Shown piece after piece: positions 30,376-44,268 of a DNA stretch of 64,000 bases. This stretch comes from Tubiluchus corallicola. Lineage: Eukaryota; Priapulida; Priapulimorpha; Priapulimorphida; Tubiluchidae. The stretch is taken from positions 547,397-611,396 of the forward strand of contig JAQGDQ010000081.1 of NCBI GenBank assembly GCA_030141605.1, written 5' to 3'. Numbering within the stretch: position 1 is the stretch's first letter; every line of letters starts with the position of its first letter. Made by a program: the position numbers and the translations under genes. A model generated the notes under the pieces. It worked only from the letters and a program-made list of their open reading frames with translations, had not been told where the DNA came from and searched no databases.

Positions 30376-32800
30376 TTATCCACGTCGACCGCCTCTGCGG
30401 CGGCCTCCTCTCAAATCAGAAAATCTTCTGAAGTCGAACCGAGGGCGATGAAAGCGTCTAGGAGATCCACGGTTGAAGTTGCCGTTGCTGTCGTTCCCGT
30501 CAACGGCAACTACCATTACCTAAGCAGAAGAAATAATGAACGCGTGTTCAGACAAAGTCGGTTTTTATTTTATTTTATTTTTATGCAGGGCTGGATTACC
30601 GTATTGGCTAGTATAGGCTGCAGACTAGGGCCCCTCAAGCTTGGGGGAGGCGTACTTTGCATTGCTGAACAACTCACATAACCTAAAACAAAATTTCAAC
30701 TTTAAAAAGAGCCAAGAGCCCTGAAAATCCTATTTTAAAGTGGTTCCTCATTTGAGATAAAGGATCCCTGTTTGAGGCCCTTTATTTAAGATGAGGGCCC
30801 TCTTTAAAGCGCTTTATTTAAAATATGGGGCCCACAGCTATCCAAATGTTGCTGAAATGAATATATCACAAGCGGAAAATATTCCAAACAAGTTCGAGCT
30901 TATTAGAGAGTGGCTCTGTCTGAGGGGTCCATTAATTTCATTAGCCTTTATTATTTTTAGTTATTTACACTGTTCCACACAAAATACAGGATAAAATACA
31001 CAAAAAATCGTTTTTAAATACTGCTCAGCTATAAGATGAAAATACAACTAGCAGGCCATGGCGCTTAGCCTATACTATGCAGAGGGAGTATGATGAGTTT
31101 AGTAAAGTTTAAATTACGGTCGTGGTGTGCAATTTAAGTCCATCAAATTGAATGCGTTATAGAGTAAATATTCTGTTTGCTTTTTAGTTATTTACACTGT
31201 TCCACATAAAATACAGGATAAAATACACAAAAAATCGTTTTTAAATACTGCTCAGCTATAAGATGAAAATACAACTAGCAGGCCATAGCGCTTAGCCTAT
31301 ACTATGCAGAGGAGGTATGATGAGTTTAGTGAAGTTTAGTCGTGGTGTGTAATTTAAGTCCATCAAGTTGAATGCGTTGTAGAGTAAATATTCTGCGTGC
31401 TGTTGTGTTTTGTAATCCGAAATCTTCAGTATCTCACTGAAGATTGTCAATTGAAGTCTAAATTAACCTGTTAAAATGGTTTATTTTTACGACAATCTCT
31501 TTATCTTCGTAGATAAAATCATTGCAAAAAACAGGATGCGATAAAATTCGGCAATTAAAGCAACATCCCTGATGGTAACAACTAACAAGTGGACTAAACT
31601 TTCGAGAAAAAACCTTAAACACAATAATTTAATAATTTCAAAATTCAAGTAAAAACAAAATTCATGAGATAAGGCGAATAACGCAACTTTTGTCATTTTA
31701 AGTTTAAAGCTAAATAATTAAGTTAGGTGCACTATCTATTTCATTTCAGTGTTTATTATAGACTATGTCTTTAAGCCATATAGATGAATCCTTCGCAAGC
31801 CATGTAAATAAGTTTCTAGCAAGGGACGACAAACAAACGGGAGTTAATTTTCCGATCGTTTTAAATTAGCGAATTTTTAGGCATTACACCCTCTTCTGAT
31901 TGCTAAAGACCATCTAATTTATTTAAAATCGCAAACTGGAACAGATTTGCACAGCCATCCGTGAATAAGTTGCAAAATTGTACAATTATTCTATTTGCTT
32001 TAGTTTTAAACTGCAAACTAGCTTTAGACTTTCCATGGGACTAACTTCCAGCAAATATAATCCTTGGCAACTTCTTAGAATCCTTGTAGAGTTGGAATTG
32101 TACAAGGTCTATCTGGGAGTAGCAGGTGAAAAATTCCAAAATTGCTCGGTATTTGCTTATTGTCGGAAAACAGTGTAAAAAACGTCCTAGCTTCGCTGGT
32201 TTGGGGTCTTGGAGAGATATTTATAATACCTCTCTGGAAAGAGTTAAACTGGGTTATACAACAAAGTGAGTCTAGCAGTAAGTAAATAATAGTTTATTTA
32301 AGGACGGAATATCAACAATAAAACACGAATCATGGACTCCTTACAAACTCCAGTAAAACAAACAAACAAAATACACAGGAAAACACAGAACAAATTCTTT
32401 TTCTTTTACAAAAGCTTCTAACTTGATAAAGGTTATGAGTTAATCTGGGGGAGGGAGCGGTTTTCTTGGCGACCATGAAATTATAGAGAAATTTGCTCAG
32501 TAACTGATGTGTAGTAGCGCCAATGTTTTAGAAACTTTTTAAGATACAGCTTTGACTATTATAGTTCTGTTTATGATTATGATTCTGCATGGCTCAGGTT
32601 CCTTAGAAACAAATCAGCTCTGCTATTAACGTACCGGTGCCGGGTTTAGAATTAGTAATTTGCTTTCGATCGGTTCTGGAATGGAAAATGCTTCACTGAA
32701 ACAATAAACAATTTAACTACAATATAACAAACAAAAGTAATTTTATTAATACCGTGGCCATAACAAGAGCTGCAAACATGAACACCACCGAAAGCTTCAT
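30376..32800 (-). CDS. Small secreted Arg/Phe/Gly-rich cationic peptide, copy A
   Basis: Two coding exons on the minus strand. Exon 1, 32800-32753, encodes MKLSVVFMFAALVMAT, a signal peptide; the donor is GTATTA, phase 0. Exon 2, 30519-30376, follows a strong acceptor (TTCTTCTGCTTAG) in phase 0. It encodes VMVVAVDG and then a basic region of about 39 residues with PRRF and FRRF motifs and a GGRRRGGRRG end, then TAA TAA. The product is 63 aa with about 13 arginines in the mature part. AATAAA lies about 67 nt downstream. An acceptor (TTTTTTGTTACAG) about 22 nt before the ATG implies a 5' UTR intron. Signal peptide plus cationic, aromatic, glycine-rich mature region suggests an antimicrobial peptide or another secreted effector; no known family is recognised. 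A paralogue with the same structure lies at 40814-42710. Confidence 0.62.
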
Positions 32801-34397
32801 TTTTTATATTCCTGGCGTGAATCTGTAACAAAAAATGCGGTGTTTTTCTCAGTGTAGGCAAAAATGGCTAGACTGTTGTTTTTTCTGTTTGTTAATAGAT
32901 CACAAGCTAGCTAGAGTGCTTGAAGTGTTTTAACTGTCTTGAATATACTATTCTACCCTCACTCTAATCAGATTTGTTAGGGAAAAACAAAATGATTTTG
33001 CGGACAGTGATTTATACCATTTCTACTTCAAACGTGTAAAAGAAGAAGCGGTTTCAAGTGTGCAAAATGTGATTTAAAAAACACAAAATCAAAAATTCAA
33101 AGTATGGAATGTAATTTCAAACGTGAATGTGAATTCAAAGTGGAAAAGGTGATTTTAAATGTGCAAAATATGATTTTCGAAAGCGCAAAATATAAAATGT
33201 AGCGCTCACCATAAATATAACACGTTTGACAATTATCGTTTTCATCAAATTGTTGTTGCTGTTAACTTTTGTCTTTGTTGACAACTTTTTGAAGTAACAT
33301 TGCAAAAATAAAAATTACCTCTAGAAATTCAACTCTTCTTCTCACGCAGAATCGTGGAAATGGTAATAGCTGCCTCTAAGACGTGTACACCACTGTAATT
33401 TCAAAAAATTTTATTGTTTTTATTACTGCGTAAAAACTTCCAAATCGCTTAATTTTAGGCGTGGTTTTATTTTGATAAAAGATCGTCTTGCGCAATTTCA
33501 TCCACATGAAACAGGAAACAGGAAACTGGGTAAACAGGATAGATTATCCGATTCCAGGTATCCAGGCAAACTTATCCAGGTAATAAAGCGTTGCCTAGAA
33601 AACCAACGTTACATGTTTCAATAATTTTTGGAGAGGTATTGTAAAATTGTTACAAAAGTATAGACGCTTTTTGTATGTGCTGTAAATATTACGTCTGTAA
33701 TTTAAAGGTGTCTGTAATTTCCGTTAGTTCAATAGTTATTTTAGTACACATAGACATTTTTTAGAATTAGACATTTTTATTTATCTCTCTCTTAACACCA
33801 GAATTACAAGATAGACAATAAGTGCTATAGTTAATTGACAATGTATAAATAAAAGAAAGTGTCAGGGGTTGTAGGAGAAAGGTAGCGAAGAACCAATTGG
33901 TCATCAAAGTCAGCTACTCTTCTCAGATTAATGTAAATTATGAAAAATTTCATCGCGCTGCTGTATTATTATTATAATTATAGAGTAGAAGAAAAATCAC
34001 TGTTACTGAAAAATGTAGGGGAAGCAAATTATGTATGAAAGATGAGGTAACTAAATAACTAAATAGACTGCATGATAAGGAAACAATATAATAGAATGAA
34101 AATATGCAATGTTACTCAACCAAATCTGTAAATTACATAACTAACTTATTAAACTATAAAACAACGAATCCAAATCAGATCAAACCAAAGAAGAAATAAT
34201 TATAATTGAAGAATCAATAATGGAGAACAAAATATGCATGATGAAAGAAACGAATATATGGCAACACCAGAACTGCAGTAGCACATTATGACATAACAGC
34301 AAAACAAGCTAGAGGCATTATAAACTAAGGCACTTAAAATAAGTGTTGCATAGAATTTTTATATGTATAACATACAGCTATCAGCAATTTAAACACT

Positions 34398-34850
34398 GAA
34401 GTTGGTAGATGGTCGAGAACTCCTTTGGAAAATAGACTTCGTTCATGTGGCCAAATACAAGACAAGGAGCATATTTTGCTAAAATGTCATAGAACGAGTC
34501 ATTTCAGAACTGAGTTTAGCTTTAATAATATTGCTAATACACGATACAAGGAATTTGGAAGATCATAAAAATTGTGTGCATTTGCTTATTGTGCAATAAA
34601 AGAATGCTAAGGGATACGAGATGCAATTATGTTTGTATCGCCCGATAACTACAATATAATGGTTGGCTCAACTAATTTTCTTGTTATTTGTATAAGGTGT
34701 AATTTGAATTTTCTTTTCGCTTGGGAACAATGTTACTTGGAATGAACTGTTTTTATGGACTATTTGTTTCGCCACAGACTCGCTGTAACTTTTATGCAGT
34801 TGCAATAAATGTCAATAAATATCTAATTTAATCTAATCTTGATTAATACT
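34398..34850 (+). mobile_element. LINE RT C-terminal end and 3' UTR, copy A
   Basis: The frame from 34398 reads GRWSRTPLENRLRSCG, then DKEHILLKCHRTSHFRTEF, to TAA near 34568. This is the Cys-x-His-x-Cys knuckle region at the end of many LINE RTs (R.P...R.C...ED..H.L..C). The 3' UTR ends in AATAAATGTCAATAAATATC and a TAATCTAATC tail. A near-identical copy is at 44269-44700. Confidence 0.7.
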
Positions 34851-35190
34851 GATACTTTAAATATTTAATGGGATCAAATTTTCAGACCTAATAAGTGTCA
34901 TCCACACTCGAGTTTGGTTGCTTGCAGTTGTTCAAATCTCAGTCCAAACAAGCCATCTAGCACTATCACATGGAACTAGGCATTATTAATAGATGAGCTA
35001 GAAAATGGCAATTACCAACCACTTGGGACAAGCGTAGAGCGTTCCTAATAAAAAACTTCAAAAATCAAAACCTGTCAAGGGTGCTAAGGTAACCCTTTGA
35101 GTGGTATGGCGCCGCTGTTGTTGTTGTTGAAATTGCTGCTGCTGCTGCAGCTAACCAGAATAACTGTTAATAGTTTCTGTACTAAAAAAC

Positions 35191-35361
35191 TTGTTAGTAG
35201 ACTCAAAAGTTGAGAGAACAGCTATGCAGTATAACAGCACTGGTCAACTGTTAGTAGACTCAAAGGTTGAGAAAACAGTTTCACAGTATATCAGCACTGG
35301 TCAACTGTTAGTAGACTCAAAGGTTGAGAGAACAGCTATGCAGTATAACAGTACCGGTTAC
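35191..35361. repeat. 57-bp tandem repeat, three units
   Basis: TTGTTAGTAGACTCAAA recurs at 35192, 35249 and 35306, an exact 57-bp period. Because 57 is a multiple of three the array is open in one frame (19-residue unit with VDSKVE). Copies at about 45070-45160 and 46215-46290 have fewer units, so the number varies between the duplicated copies. Confidence 0.9.
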
Positions 35362-36100
35362 TTCTTTTCCTTTAAACAGTTGAAAACTGAAAGCCGAATA
35401 TCAAAGTGCCAACTACTAGAGATACATGGTTGTGGCAGTACTGGTATATAGCTCATTATTAAGGATACTTAACTAACATGACACACAAAACCGGTGTGTC
35501 TTAGTTATTATCAAAAGCTCATACATCTTCCCTTAACAATAGAAACAATAAATATTGAATAGGGACAGAAAAGCATACATGAAATTAATAAAAAATAGTT
35601 TTTTCGGCAATCCACTTACTAGCCAGGCTTAACTGTCATGAGAAACATTGCAAAAGTAAATAGAAATTTAGAAAACACACTCCGAAAATATCAAGATAAT
35701 GCACTAGGTGCCTTATCATTATATCATACAAAGACTAACAGAAATGTGAACAAATATATCAATCGTTAAGGATGTTAAAAATGATGTTCAAGAATGATAC
35801 TGATAAATACTAAATAATGCAAAATACCATTAAGCACAATGGCATCAATAACAGTAACAAATACAAAACAGCATAACTGACTTTTGCATAAATGGTTACA
35901 GCCCTTGTTTATTTAGCGTATTAAGCACTTATTATTCCAACTTTATTAAACATTTAAATAATAGACTACAAATGTACAATGTTATGTGAAGGAAAAAACG
36001 AAAAATTAACAAATTTGCAACTGTTTTACACAAATGATGCAAATGAAACCTTTACAGGTGCCACTGAATATTGTAAAATATGTTTTAAATATTCAAATAA

Positions 36101-36312
<212 letters not shown>

Positions 36313-36790
36313 TATAGAAGCCAAAAGGGTATTAACAAATTTTTGGGGTATCTTAGGGTATCTTAGAGTATTAACAAATTCTACTTACATATGCACAATC
36401 CAAAATTCCAGTTAAACTCATATAAACGACGTACAATTTAAACCAGCAAAAAGTGCAAGCTAAATTTTTGTGAATTCAGTTGCAATGTCTTGTTGGCGAA
36501 GTGATACCTTTGTGACACAGCATTACATAAGTTACGATACAAGAACTAGTGCTCACTACTGTACTACTGGGCAGGCAACTTACCTATAGATGTAAAAAGA
36601 GCATTGCAATAATTTTACAGTACAATCGCATTGTTAGTTGCCATAGCCATAGCAAACGTAGACTAAAAAGGGAAAACTTCTGTAACAATTAGCACAATAC
36701 ATTTATGTGTGTAGAAAGTCCGTAATAAATAGCCACTGCCATTGATTAGCTGATCATTAGCATGTGTGCTAGGATGGCCAACTACTAGCA

Positions 36791-39489
36791 CACGCCTTGT
36801 CTGCTAATTGCTTCCTCGTTCGGTTTACAATACACAATGCTACCTAAATCACAATATAGGATCAACACTACTGCAAGTAATAATCTTAACAAACTCGCAA
36901 AGAGTGTCAACTCGCAAAGAAAACTATCTGCTGGTCACCGGCACCACGTTGTCGCTGCTTATTTTATGCAAACGATTTATTTCATTAATTCACATGCTTT
37001 AAGACAATTAATTTATGATCGATTAATTGCCCGACTCCGAGAGCTTAGGTTTGATCGATAGGGCAATGATGATTTCCCACACGACCTCGAACCACGAAAT
37101 ACGCGTTGTGAAATAGATCTTTATCTCTCGAGTTATCAAGCTAGCTTCCGCAATAAGCCTTTTCAATGTGAATTCTCTAGGTTCGTAAAGCAGATAGCGT
37201 CTTTAACGAGAATGCACTTACAATTACTTCTAATTCAGCAATGTAATTCATCACAGCAATAACAGTGATAATAGCTTTTATTAAACAATTTCCAAAGCAG
37301 TTAAGAAAGTTACGGTTCGATACTTTTACAAATAATTAACTTATGCGCTTGTGGGTGCTCACAACTAGAAGAGGTATATCGCAAATGATATACCGATCAA
37401 TATTCAAAATGCTAAACTGCTACGCTCAAAACTTCTTCTACACAAAATGCAAGTTATTACAATTAAGTTGATCCGTTATCGAAACTAAGATCATCGGAAG
37501 ATTACTTAACTTGCGGCCTGGCCAATCTAACAACGGTAATTGGCCAGATCCAGATTCCTAGTAGAGACTAAATATCAGAGGTTTGATAGACAAACGACGT
37601 AGAATTCTTCTCCACGCTGAGCTATAGAAAATGCCTCTTCTTCAAGAACGTCTCTCTGGTAGACCTCGCAGCTCTCTCAGCTGCTTGCGTTCAGCAACCC
37701 AATCGTCAAAAACCACCCGAAAGCTCTCTGCACTGGCTTTTGAATCGAAGGTCACGTGACATGACATTCATCAGTGACACGTTAAGAGCTACTTGGCTGA
37801 TCATCCAAGTTGGTACCCATTGATTCTGGTGGTACTCAATGATTCAGAGAGGACAGCGATTTATTGTACTTGTGCTGATGGCATATAGCCTGCGTCTCTG
37901 GGCTAATTATTAACAGAACGGTGACAGTCACCTACCACTAGTTTGGCTTAAAACAATAGAGCTTTTGACCACTGGCTATTGAATTCGGAAATTAGCTCTC
38001 CGTCGTACCAGTGTACTCCTAGCTAATGTGGGCTAATGATTCTTCCTGACTGTCAAAGTTCATTTGTCGTTACATGTCTACCGAATTTATTTAATATCTC
38101 AAATCTTTGCAATCTATCAACCTCTGATCCTTTACGCATTAAATTCAAGGTACAAGCTGAGTGAGTCATTATGGTTGAACTGTATAATCTTCGTTCAAGA
38201 TTGTAATTAACCTAATTCCAAATTCTTATCAATTAATTTCGTATTTTAAAATAAATTCATAACAATCCCAATTAAGTTTGTCTCGGCAACTATGTCATTG
38301 CCTGCCTTTTTATGTGTGTCTAATGCCATGACACCTAGGTTACCCTATATGGCTAATAACGTAAAATAATAGTCACATAAACTGGTTGCCATGGTTACTG
38401 TTTACCTCAGCAACGGCACTGATAACTAAGTTAGATTTGGAAAATACTTTTAGAAGACTTAGCTTTTATTATTTACGTGAATAAAGGAGCGACAATAGAT
38501 TTGAACATGGAGAAGAGGCAGCAGTTGCTATGGTGATGATGTAATGATTGTTTACCTTAGCAACTGTATAACATCAGCTGTACTACATGGCATTAAACGC
38601 ACATTGCATGATCTGGTTTTCAAATTTCTATGTATAAGTTAGCCTGTGCATAGTCGATACAGTTTTTTACATGATTTTCTTGGAACTTGCATTTAGCACA
38701 AAAAGCGATTGTAATAAGAATTCCATCTGAAATAAATACATAAACACGTTACCTAGCATGCAACTTCAACTGATGATCAGGCTGGCTGTCCTGCACTAGT
38801 TGTTCGTAAGAGTCTTCTTTTTGTTACTTTTCTCATTTTTGACGTTTGAGCAAATTTCTTCGTCAACCTGCACTAACATGGCGTTTGGTGTTTAACCCTG
38901 AAAATTAGCACAGCCACCTATGCAGTATGCACTCTATATCATCTGGTATAGTTAAAAACTGGCTGCCAGACTGGGCGAACAAACTCATTTTCCTGGCCTT
39001 GTTTTGTGTTTAGGTTTCCGGATTAAAAAAATCTTACTCACGTGTACTGTGAAAAAAATACTTTTTACGTGGACCAAATAAAGACATTCCTGTCGCGGTC
39101 ATTTCTTAGTAATTGTGACTAACACATTATAACCCTTGCATTGCCATGCATCATAACAGCAGCAAATTTTGTATATGGATTGTGGGATTTTATATAAAAA
39201 CGCTTCATTCTCGGTTATCAGGAGTTTCATAGTAATAAGAAGATTAAAATGTTTTCTGTGTTTAAAGTAAAAGTTTGCATATTAACGAGCTTGTGGTTGG
39301 AGGGACTGTACTTACGTCTACACTCCCATCCTTTTTTATTGTTAGTAATCGTAAATTCGTTATGTAGTGTATCAGACAAGCAATATATCATGCATTTATA
39401 AAGTCGATTTTTAATTTTTGTCCACTTGTGTGGAAGCATTGTAGTGCGAGGAATTAGAGTAAAATAGAAAATGTCCATTACAGGCAGCT
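36791..39489. other. Spacer between the two duplication copies
   Basis: About 2.7 kb with no recognisable gene. Small ORFs (36808-37061) have no domain or splice support. Confidence 0.4.
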
Positions 39490-39499
39490 TAGGTTTGTT

Positions 39500-39985
39500 T
39501 ATATAGATTTTAACAGTTCATACGAGGACCTACGAACGATCCGTGATACTAGCTCATTAAATCTACAATGGTTAAGGCTTAAGGTCTTGGAAACTTATAA
39601 AATACATAATGGTGACTGTCCGTCATATATGTTACAACTCATTAAAAGGAATAAGTATATAGTTTTAGATACACAAGAATGTATAATTTTCGGAGCTTCA
39701 GTGTAGAAATTTTGAATAGATTACCTGAGCGCATGAGAATTGGTTCAAATGGTCATTTTAATGTTTTTAAGAAACTTTTACTGACATGGAATGGAGAGTC
39801 TTGAAGATGTTTTCTTTTAGTAATGTTTAATGTTCTGCTAATTTTTGTTTATATTGCTTAGCTGTATATTCTGTGCAGTACACTTCAGTACATTTCAGGG
39901 AATTACGCTTATGTAATTTTAGTTAGGCTTTATTTTAAATGTTAAAATTAACTTCTATTGATTTTTTACTTACAGGGACAGTAGT
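39500..39985 (+). mobile_element. LINE RT C-terminus and 3' UTR at left border of copy B
   Basis: Translation gives LQWLRLKVLETYKIHNGDCP, then, in another frame, FRSFSVEILNRLPERMRIG and FKKLLLTWNGES with a stop at 39802-39804. These are the usual last motifs of CR1/L2-type RT proteins (RL..L..LYKI.NG..P; LPE.IR; FK..L). The 3' UTR from 39812 is the same as at 27745. Confidence 0.7.
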
Positions 39986-40813
39986 TCATTTAAACACACT
40001 CCTGTGAATTTTTAAATGAGTGTGCACTTTCGCTACTCATTTGTCAAAGTTGTCTGATTGAACCAAGGATCAAATTGCCTCAAATGCAATTATTATAATC
40101 TTGCCAAGGGTTGTCTATGAGGTTGCTATATCACGGCTTCTTTTTCATGTGCTTGCTCCCCTAACTTTAAAATATGGCTACGTACCTGACTAGAATTTAT
40201 TTACATAAATTCAATGTTAAATCATTGACAGTCCCGTCACCATCAACCACTTAAAGCATTTGCAACCCTACCCTCGCCTTTTCTACTATCAAATGTACAT
40301 TGTTATTTATGAATTTTACCCTTTTTGTAAAAGCAAAATAAATTGCGACAAGAGAATTACATAAAAAAAAATAAAAGCAATTTTAATCGCATTAATAATA
40401 GCATTGCAACTATAACAATCAAGAAACCACTAAAGTTCGCAAAGTAAATCTATCTTTACGTTACACACGTGTTACAATCTAGCTATAGCCTTTTTAGATC
40501 TAATTGCCAACCATTGTCCCTAACCTGGTTATACACTTTAATTTAAAATTAACGATCAATTATACAGTCGGTTGGTTGATTAATCAATCAAACAAACAAT
40601 TTTCCAACCCAGTCAATTTAATTTCTAGATTTTAAATTCTTTGCAGCTAGGTAGTAGGGTGTATCAAATTCGAGTACATGTTAATTATAACAAGCCTTTT
40701 TCAGATATTTTATAAAATTAATTTGCATAAAACTTGTGCCTTTTATTGCAATGTATTTAGCAATACGGCAAACTGCAGCCAATAACAGGTCTCTTGCACG
40801 ATCCATAGCATTA

Positions 40814-42710
40814 TTATCCACGTCGACCGCGGCCTCCTCTGAAACCAGAAAATCTTCTGAAGCCGGTTCTGGGGAAAAACCCGAACCGACGGAAACCAAA
40901 GCGAACAAAGCGTCTAGGAAACCCACGGTTGAAGTTGCCGTTGCTGTCGTACCCGTCAACGGTAACTACCATTACCTAAGCAGAAGAAATAATGAACGCG
41001 TGTTCAGACAAAGTCGGTTTTTATTTTATTTTATTTTTATGCAGGGCTGGATTACCGTATTGGCTAGTATAGGCTGCAGACTAGGGCCCCTCAAGCTTGG
41101 GGGAGGCGTACTTTGCATTGCTGAACAACTCACATAACCTAAAACAAAATTTCAACTTTAAAAAGAGCCAAGAGCCCTGAAAATCCTATTTTAAAGTGGT
41201 TCCTCGTTTGAGATAAAGGATCCCTGTTTGAGGCCCTTTATTTAAGATGAGGGCCCTCTTTATAGCGCTTTATTTAAAATATGGGGCCCACAGTTATCCA
41301 AATGTTGCTGAAATGAATATATCACAAGCGGAAAATATTCCAAACAAGTTCGAGCTTATTAGAGAGTGGCTCTGTCTTAGGGGTCCATTAATTTCATTAG
41401 CCTTTATTATTTTTAGTTATTTACACTGTTCCACATAAAATACAGGATAAAATACACAAAAAATCGTTTTTAAATACTGCTCAGCTATAAGATGAAAATA
41501 CAACTAGCAGGCCATAGCGCTTAGCCTATACTATGCAGAGGGAGTATGATGAGTTTAGTAAAGTTTAAAGTACGGTCGTGGTGTGCAATTTAAGTCCATC
41601 AAGTTGAATGCGTTATAGAGTAAATATTCTGTTTGCTGATTGTGTTTTGTAATCCGAAATCTTCAGTATCTCACAAGATAGAGTACAATTGAAGTCTAAA
41701 TTAACCTGTTAAAATGGTTTATTTTTACGACAATCTCTTTATTATCTTCGTAGATAAAATCATTGCAAAAAAACAGGATACGATAACATTCGACAATTAA
41801 AGCAACATCCCTGATGGTAACAACTAACAAGTGGACTAAACTTTCGAGAAAAAAACTTAAACACAATAATTTAATAATTTCAAAATTCAAGTAAAGGCAA
41901 AATTCATGAGATAAGGCGAATAACGCAACTTTTGACATTTTAAGTTTAAAGCTAAATGATTAAGTTAGGTGCACTATTTATTTCATTTCAGTGTTTATTA
42001 CAGACTATATCTTTAGGTCCTGTAAATACATCCTTCGCAAGCCATTCGAAAAATTCCAAAATTGCTCGGTTCTTCCTTATTGTCGGAAAACAGTGTAAAA
42101 ACGTCCTAGCTTCGCTTGTTTGGGAGAGATAATTATAATACCTTTCTGGAAAGAGTTAAACCGGGTTATACAACAAAGTGAGTCTAGCAGTAAGTAAATA
42201 ATAGTTTATTTAAGGATGGAATATCAGCAATAAAACACGAGTCATGAACTCCCTACTGTCCAGTAAAACAAACAAAGAAAATACACAGGAAAACACAGAA
42301 CAAATTCTTTTTCTTTTACAAACGCTTCTAACTTGATAAAGGTTATGAGTTAATTTGGGGGAGGGAACAGTTTTCTTGGCGACCATGAAATTATAGAGAA
42401 ATTTGCTTATCAACTGATGTGTAGTAGCGCCAATGTTTTAGAAACTTTTTAAGATACAGCTTTGACTATTATTACTCTGTTTATGATTATGATTCTGCAT
42501 AGTTCAGGTTCCTTAGAAACAAATCAGCTCTGCTATTAACGTACCGGTGCCGGGTTTAGAATTAGTAATTTACTTTGGATCGGTTCTGGAATGGAAAATG
42601 CTTCACTGAAACAATAAACAATTCAACTACAATATAACAAACAAAAGTAATTTTATTAATACCGTGGCCGTAACAAGAGCTGCAAGCATGAACACCACCG
42701 AAAGCTTCAT
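40814..42710 (-). CDS. Small secreted Arg/Phe/Gly-rich cationic peptide, copy B
   Basis: Same structure as the copy at 30376-32800. Exon 1, 42710-42663, encodes the signal peptide MKLSVVFMLAALVTAT, with donor GTATTA in phase 0. Exon 2, 40975-40814, follows acceptor TTCTTCTGCTTAG and encodes VMVVTVDG and then about 45 residues with PRRFVRFGF, RRFGFFPRTG and FRRFSGFRGG blocks, ending GRGRRG before TAA TAA. The product is 69 aa, with about 13 Arg and 11 Phe and only one acidic residue in the mature part. AATAAA (tttatt at 40742-40747) lies about 67 nt past the stop. The mature part differs from copy A by a 24-30 bp indel, a 6-bp indel and mostly amino-acid-changing substitutions. A secreted cationic effector is inferred. 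The overlapping 133-codon plus-strand ORF is judged a shadow. Confidence 0.62.
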
Positions 42711-44268
42711 TTTTTATATTCTTGGCGTGTATCTGTAACAAAAAACACGGTGTTTTTCTCAGTATAGGCAAAAATGGCTAGACTGTTGTTTTCTCTGTTT
42801 GTTAATAGATCACAAGCTAGTTAGAGTGCTTGAAGTGTTTTTAACTGTCTTTAATACTATTCTACCCTCACTCTAATCAGATTTGTTAGGGAAAAACAAA
42901 ATGATTTTGCGGAAGGGTGATTTATACCATTTCTACTTCAAAGGTGTAAAAGAAGAAGCGGTTTCAAGTGTGCAAAATGTGATTTAAAAAACACAAAATC
43001 AAAAATTCAAAGTATGGAATGTAATTTCAAACGTGAATGTGAATTCAAAGTGCAAAAGGTGATTTTAAATGTGCAAAACATGATTTTCGAAAGCGCAAAA
43101 TATAAAATGTAGCGCTCACCATAAATATAACACGTTTGACGATTATTATTTTCGCCAAATTGTTGTTGCTGTTAATTTTTGTTTTTGTTGACAACTTTTT
43201 GAAGTAACATTGCAAAAATAAAAATTACCTCTAGAAATTCAACTCTTCTTCTCACGCAGAATCGTGGAAATGGTAATAGCTGCCTCTAAGACGTGTACAC
43301 TACTGTAATTTCAAAAAACCTGTATCCTTTTTATTACTGTGTAATTCCTTCCAAATCCCTTAATTTTAGGTGTGGTTTTATTTTGATAAAAGATCAATTT
43401 CATCCACAAACGGGTAAACAGGATAGATTATCCGATTCAAACTTATCCAGGTAATAATGCGTTGCCTAGAAAACCAACATTACATGTTTCAACAATTTTT
43501 TGAGAGGTATTGTAAAATTGTTACAATAGTATAGACGCTTTTTGTATGTGCTGTAAATTTTACGTCTGTAATTTAAAGATGCTGTGTAATTTCCGTTAGT
43601 TCAATAGTTATTTTAGTACACATAGACATTTTTTAGAATTAGACATTTTTATTTATCTCTCTCTTAACACCAGAATTACAAGATAGACAATAAGTGCTAT
43701 AGTTAATTGACAATGTATAAATAAAAGAAAGTGTCAGGGGTTGTAGGAGAAAGGTAGCGAAGAACCAATTGGTCATCAAAGTCAGCTACTCTTCTCAGAT
43801 TAATGTAAATTATGAAAAATTTCATCGCGCTGCTGTATTATTATTATAATTATAGAGTAGAAGAAAAATCACTGTTACTGAAAAATGTAGGGGAAGCAAA
43901 TTATGTATGAAAGATGAGGTAACTAAATAACTAAATACACTACATGGTAAGGAAACAATATAATAAAATGAAAATATGCAATGTTACTCAACCAAATCTG
44001 TAAATTACATAACCAACTGATTAAACTATAAAACAAGGGAATCCAAATCAGGTCAAACCAAAGAAATAATTATAATTGAAGAATCAGTAATGGAGAACAA
44101 AATATGCATGATAAAAGGAACGAATATATGGCGACATCAGAACTGCAGTAGCACATTATGACATAACAGGGCAACAAGCTAGAGGCATTACAAACTAAGG
44201 CACTTAAAATAAGTGTTGCATAGAATGTTTTTATATGTATAACATACAGCTCTCAGCAATTTAAACAT

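Noticed and set aside
31487-31696. 69-aa minus ORF and its copy at 41696-41938
   Set aside because: It lies inside the peptide-gene intron, and the C-terminal parts differ by a frameshift between copies, so the frame is not conserved.
35191-35451. 86-aa ORF over the 57-bp repeats, or a CRISPR-like array
   Set aside because: The units are contiguous with no spacers, and the open frame follows from the 57-bp period; unit number varies between copies.
40736-41137. 133-codon plus-strand ORF and its counterpart at 30298-30681 as protein genes
   Set aside because: They overlap the peptide terminal exon on the other strand. Their openness mirrors that exon, there is no domain or signal, and the minus strand has the acceptor, double stop and polyadenylation signal in both copies.
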